Positions 60,633-64,000 of a stretch of DNA of 64,000 nucleotides are shown here, piece after piece. The stretch comes from Glossina fuscipes (lineage: Eukaryota; Arthropoda; Insecta; Diptera; Glossinidae), in NCBI RefSeq assembly GCF_014805625.2, contig NW_023998517.1:1160342-1224341 (forward strand), written 5' to 3'. Numbering within the stretch: position 1 is the stretch's first letter; each line of letters begins with the position of its first letter. The notes under the pieces were generated by a model that saw only the letters and a program-made list of their open reading frames with translations, did no database searches and was not told the origin of the DNA. Both the position numbers and the translations under genes were made by a program.

Positions 60633-61395
60633 TATGAAGGGAAGAAAGAAATAAGAGTGAGAAGTATAGGAGAGTTCATAAAAACGTTCCTTTCAAGTTT
60701 CGCTTTACAGATATCAGAATCCAATGAAATCCATTGAAAGCAGAAAAAGTTAGAAACCTAACCTAACTTAACATACGATTTTTCGCAGATTAACATGTTT
60801 TCCTTTTTTATGTTTAAACATGCTTATGTTGTTGTTATTGAAGTTCCGTCCGAATATAAGGATGTAATTTCAATACATATTCTTTTTTTCGTTTTTTCGT
60901 TTTTTTTTTTTTTTGGTGTATGTGTGTTTTGTGTACATTGGCAGTGGACCTGTTTAAAGTCATGTTTTTCCGTTTTTAATCGTATTTATTGCTGGGCTTT
61001 GCACTTAAAACGCGTTTCGTATTGACTGCTTAGTTTGTTTGCCCAGACCTGCAAGAGTTGTGTTGTTACTTATTTACTTATTTACCTTTTTTTTTTCAAT
61101 TATTTTTATTTTTTTTCTTTTTTAATGAAAATGTCTTTTGTCAAAAGTCAAATTGATGCTATTTTATGTGAACAACTTTTACTGCATATGTTTGTATTTG
61201 TTCTTACCATATATGTACATCGATCGATGAATGTATGCAGTATACATGACTATGAATTGGATATAATGTTCACAGAACACACCAATTTTTAACGTCTTCT
61301 TTAGGACGAAAAGGAAACGCGTTCAAAACGTTGTTAAATGTCACATAAAAATGTCATTTATTTAGCCAACGACATAATGTAATTTTATTTGCTAC

Positions 61396-61416
61396 AAAAA
61401 AAAAAAAAAAAAAAAA
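61396..61416. repeat. poly-A homopolymer
   Basis: About 21 consecutive A bases. Confidence 0.95.
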
Positions 61417-61764
61417 TCTCATTTGCATATTACAACAACATACAAACACACGCATAAAACGGATATAATGAGTTGAAGACAAGCAATAAAGTTATATACG
61501 TCACCTTAAGACGAACTTTAAGGGCCCATCACGCCTTAAGCTTGTATAAGAAAATCACAAAGTCTTTTTTAAGTTATTTGCCTAAATTTTGTATGAAATC
61601 GCTATATATATATTTATGTCAAATTTTCAATCGATATCTTCTATAGACGGGTTGTAAATTAGTTATTGCCAGACAAATTTTGAAATTTTTGCTTTCTCTT
61701 TCTCAGCTGGAAAGATCGCCTCTGTAGCTGGACATTGTTTACTTTTTTTGAAATCGTTTTATGA

Positions 61765-61925
61765 GCTCATAGCAATAACATCTTATATATGCACCAATTT
61801 TCAGTATTTTGGTCCAAATTTTGATAGTGTGATTGGTTTTAGTACGAAGGAGTGGCGGACTTTGTTTTATTTTTATATCCTTACCACATATGTATTGCAT
61901 CTCTCCAACGCGTACCCGTTTCATT
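61765..61925 (+). repeat. local direct repeat, unit 1
   Basis: It contains AGCAATAACATCTTATATAT, TTTTCAGTATTTTGGTCCAA, ATTTTGATAGTGTGATTGG, AAGGAGTGGCGGACTTTGTT and GCATCTCTCCAACGCGTACC. The same blocks recur in order about 293 bases downstream. It may be a further GTCY-type family, because unit 2 has a GGACGGAGGGACGGAC tract at the matching place. Confidence 0.75.
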
Positions 61926-62057
61926 TGAGTATAGTAGATAGGTCGACAACTGCTGTATGTAAGTTATTACCAAGCAAAAACTTTGATAATTCCTTTGTTT
62001 CTGGTGTTGTTGTTTTGGACAACCTCGTTTGACTTTCCATACTTTTGAAGTTAATTT

Positions 62058-62205
62058 ATAGCAATACGCCAGAAAGATATACATCAGGTTTCAGTATTTT
62101 GGCCTAAAATTTTGATAATATCAATGTTTTAAATAGGACGGAGGGACGGACTCTGTTTTATCATCTATATATTACGCATCTCTAATGCGTATGTTTTGAT
62201 GTTGC
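62058..62205 (+). repeat. local direct repeat, unit 2
   Basis: It contains AGCAATACGCCAGAAAGATA, TTTCAGTATTTTGGCCTAAA, ATTTTGATAATATCAATG, AGGACGGAGGGACGGACTCT and GCATCTCTAATGCGTATG. Unit 2 keeps the GGAC tract better than unit 1. The two units are diverged, so the duplication is not recent. Confidence 0.75.
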
Positions 62206-63134
62206 AAACGCTATGAAAAAACTAGAAGATCCTCAGTTTTCAGTAATGGATGTAAAACAAAAAAAAAAAAAAATAAAAATCAACTGACCAACTGAACGCG
62301 CATGAATCAATGAATGAACTTACAATACCTATAATAAATCTTTCGATATGTGAATTTACCTTTTTATAAATTTTCATTTAATTGAGTTTCTTGTGTTCTT
62401 TAATCCAAATCCAATAAAAGTAAAAAGTAATCCACAATAGATTGAAATCTGCAAAAAAGAAAGAAAGAAAGAATGAAAAAAAACGTTTAGCATAAAAAAT
62501 AAGAGAAAGAAAGAATAATTTCTCTCCTCAATAATATGTGAAATATTTAGTCAAGTTTACAACCGTTTCATTGTTTCAAGTATTCTTGTTCACAAATTTT
62601 CTTTTTTTAGTTTTTATTTTTCGTATATCAGGCTTGGTGTATATATGTGAGTGGCTGCGTGCTTGCTTGACTTGTTGTTGTTATTTAAAATAGCCATGAA
62701 ATTTCTCTCACTATCTATGCGCGCCATCTGTTACTCGTTAGACAAAGTTGCTTATGTGTAAGTATTTTATGTTCATATTTCAACGGAGATGTTTATCTCT
62801 TACACTTTCATATTTTGGTGTATAAAGCCACACAGTTGCGTATCGTAGCTTTTCTCTTAAGGGGAATAATGCTACGTTCAAAATCGCTTTTTACGAGAAA
62901 TACGTACAATGTGTGCCCAAATTAACGAAATGTTTTCAATGCATTTGAAAGGAAATTGTTGACTGATTTTTATTTCTTCACGTCTCAAGTAGAAGTTTCA
63001 CATTGCGTGAACTCGGCTAGAATTTGATTAAATTTCACATATAAGTGGAAAATTACTTTCTTGGGGGCCTGTAGAAATTAGAAATTTGTTCAAAAATTTT
63101 CTAAAGTACATGAGTTTTAGATAGGAGTTTTATC
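62206..63134. other. gene-free DNA
   Basis: I see no gene. An A run lies at 62,259-62,271 and a short GAAA tract at 62,458-62,474. The rest is unique AT-rich sequence. Confidence 0.5.
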
Positions 63135-63400
63135 CTACCCTACATTGCTTATGGTACAAAGGTGCACTAAGTTTGTGCGGATGATTTTTACAATACCATG
63201 AAGAGCTTGAAACATGCCCACGCTTTATTATACCGATAGATGCAAAACTACTTTCTGAATCGATTTTTATTTGTCCGTCCGTTCGTCTCTCTGTTGTTTG
63301 AGACAAAGGCAAATGCTATTGAAAATAATTCGGATCGAACTACATTTTCGATTACTCTCCATACAACATCTAATTTTGAAAAGTCGTAGTATTGATAACT
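63135..63400 (-). mobile_element. GTCY-type dispersed repeat (mini-me/DINE-like), copy 10
   Basis: A full-length core. On the minus strand it reads GTTGTATGGAGAGTAATCG, TAGTTCGATCCGAATTATTT, TCAATAGCATTTGCC, then the tract GAGACGAACGGACGGACAAA, AAATCGATTCAGAAAGTAG, ATCTATCGGTATAATAAAG, ATCCGCACAAACTTAGTGCA, and the end ATAAGCAATGTAGGGTAGGA. It lacks the TTTGGCCAAAACACGTCAGT middle segment. A 94-codon plus frame over it is spurious. Confidence 0.78.
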
Positions 63401-64000
63401 GTATTAAGCGGTCGGCTGTAATGCTTTTACTTGTTTCCTGGACGACTGAAATAATTTCATTACATTCTGCTCATGTCCCCTGTAAATTTCTACTAAGGCC
63501 ATTGTATGGCCGTTCGCTGTCACGGTCTATGAATAAAAAAGCTCAGTCTCTTTGAAGCAAGTAAAGGGCCACTTAAAATCAATTCTTGCTTTTGAGACAG
63601 GCACGGTGTAGTTAAACACATCAAACACTAGGAGTAGGTACGCACGAAGAAGTGTACACAAATTGCGTATGTACTCAACTTAAATATCGAAGACGCTCAA
63701 CTTAAATATCACAGTTTTAGAAGCACGATATGACCTGGTCTCTTATTGCCCACTTTATTATTCGTTGGAAGAGAGGGAAGGGCATGGAGCAAGGATACAA
63801 AAAGAAAGCGCTTAGTTGACTTGCTGAAGAGATACGTTTGATATCCTAGTTATGTCAATTATCCGCTTTTCAAGCGAAACAAAGTATAGAGTAGACAATA
63901 AATATCTATCCACTCCCTTCGGCTCAGAGTCCAAGAGATACATGGCAGGCACATAAAAGTTCTTCACATACTACAATGAAACGCCCTCGGCCTCTTTTGT
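63401..64000. other. gene-free DNA at window end
   Basis: I see no gene. CTCAACTTAAATATC occurs twice, at 63,674-63,688 and 63,696-63,710. Otherwise the sequence is unique. Confidence 0.5.

Larger units (their letters stand above)
58821..61760. other. gene-free DNA with several simple repeats
   Basis: I see no gene. Frames of 76-94 codons at 59,110-59,398 and 60,795-61,292 show no motif. An imperfect inverted repeat lies at 59,555-59,603 (AAGCTTAAGC arms) and a 16-base perfect palindrome TACTGTATATACAGTA at 60,583-60,598. Confidence 0.55.

Overview
The window reads as eukaryotic, intergenic or deep-intronic DNA from an insect, most probably a higher fly (Brachycera). A tephritid fruit fly is my best guess. 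The reasons are the AT-rich base composition, very dense simple repeats (TA, CA/GT, CAA, TATG and long A or T runs), a dispersed family carrying the GTCY proto-microsatellite typical of dipteran mini-me/DINE-like elements, and a tRNA-derived SINE family. The species call is inference. A run of exactly 10 N inside a CA repeat marks a draft assembly.

I recognise no protein-coding gene, no tRNA or rRNA gene, and no coding piece of an autonomous transposon on either strand. The longest open frame is 137 codons. All the longer frames are either explained by simple repeats, lie across repeat copies, or show no conserved motif. The window therefore looks like a 64 kb gene desert or part of a very long intron. 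The annotation below consists mainly of repeats, a few candidate regulatory patches and plain statements of empty stretches.

Layout. From 1 to 9.2 kb: simple repeats and unique AT-rich DNA. From 9.2 to 17.6 kb: the first SINE relic, a PRE- or promoter-like patch near 12.5 kb (CT tract, PHO-type motifs, a strong 5' splice motif), a compound tetranucleotide tract at 14 kb, an inverted pair of SINE copies at 16.7-17.1 kb, and two GTCY elements. From 20.9 to 28 kb: a small minisatellite and three GTCY elements. From 28.9 to 32.1 kb: a block built from diverged direct repeats, including three copies of one roughly 230-340 bp module. This is the most unusual structure in the window. From 32 to 46 kb: simple repeats, GTCY copies and the assembly gap at 43.55 kb. 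From 46 to 49.5 kb: a same-strand pair of a second GTCY subfamily and a SINE. From 53 to 54.3 kb: two good SINE copies, one with perfect polymerase III A and B boxes. From 56 to 64 kb: more GTCY elements, a locally duplicated 150 bp unit at 61.8-62.2 kb and compound tetranucleotide DNA at 58.7 kb.

There are no genes here that work together. The biological content is repeat biology plus possible regulation of genes outside the window. Repeat assignments come from comparing copies with each other by eye, so element borders are approximate.
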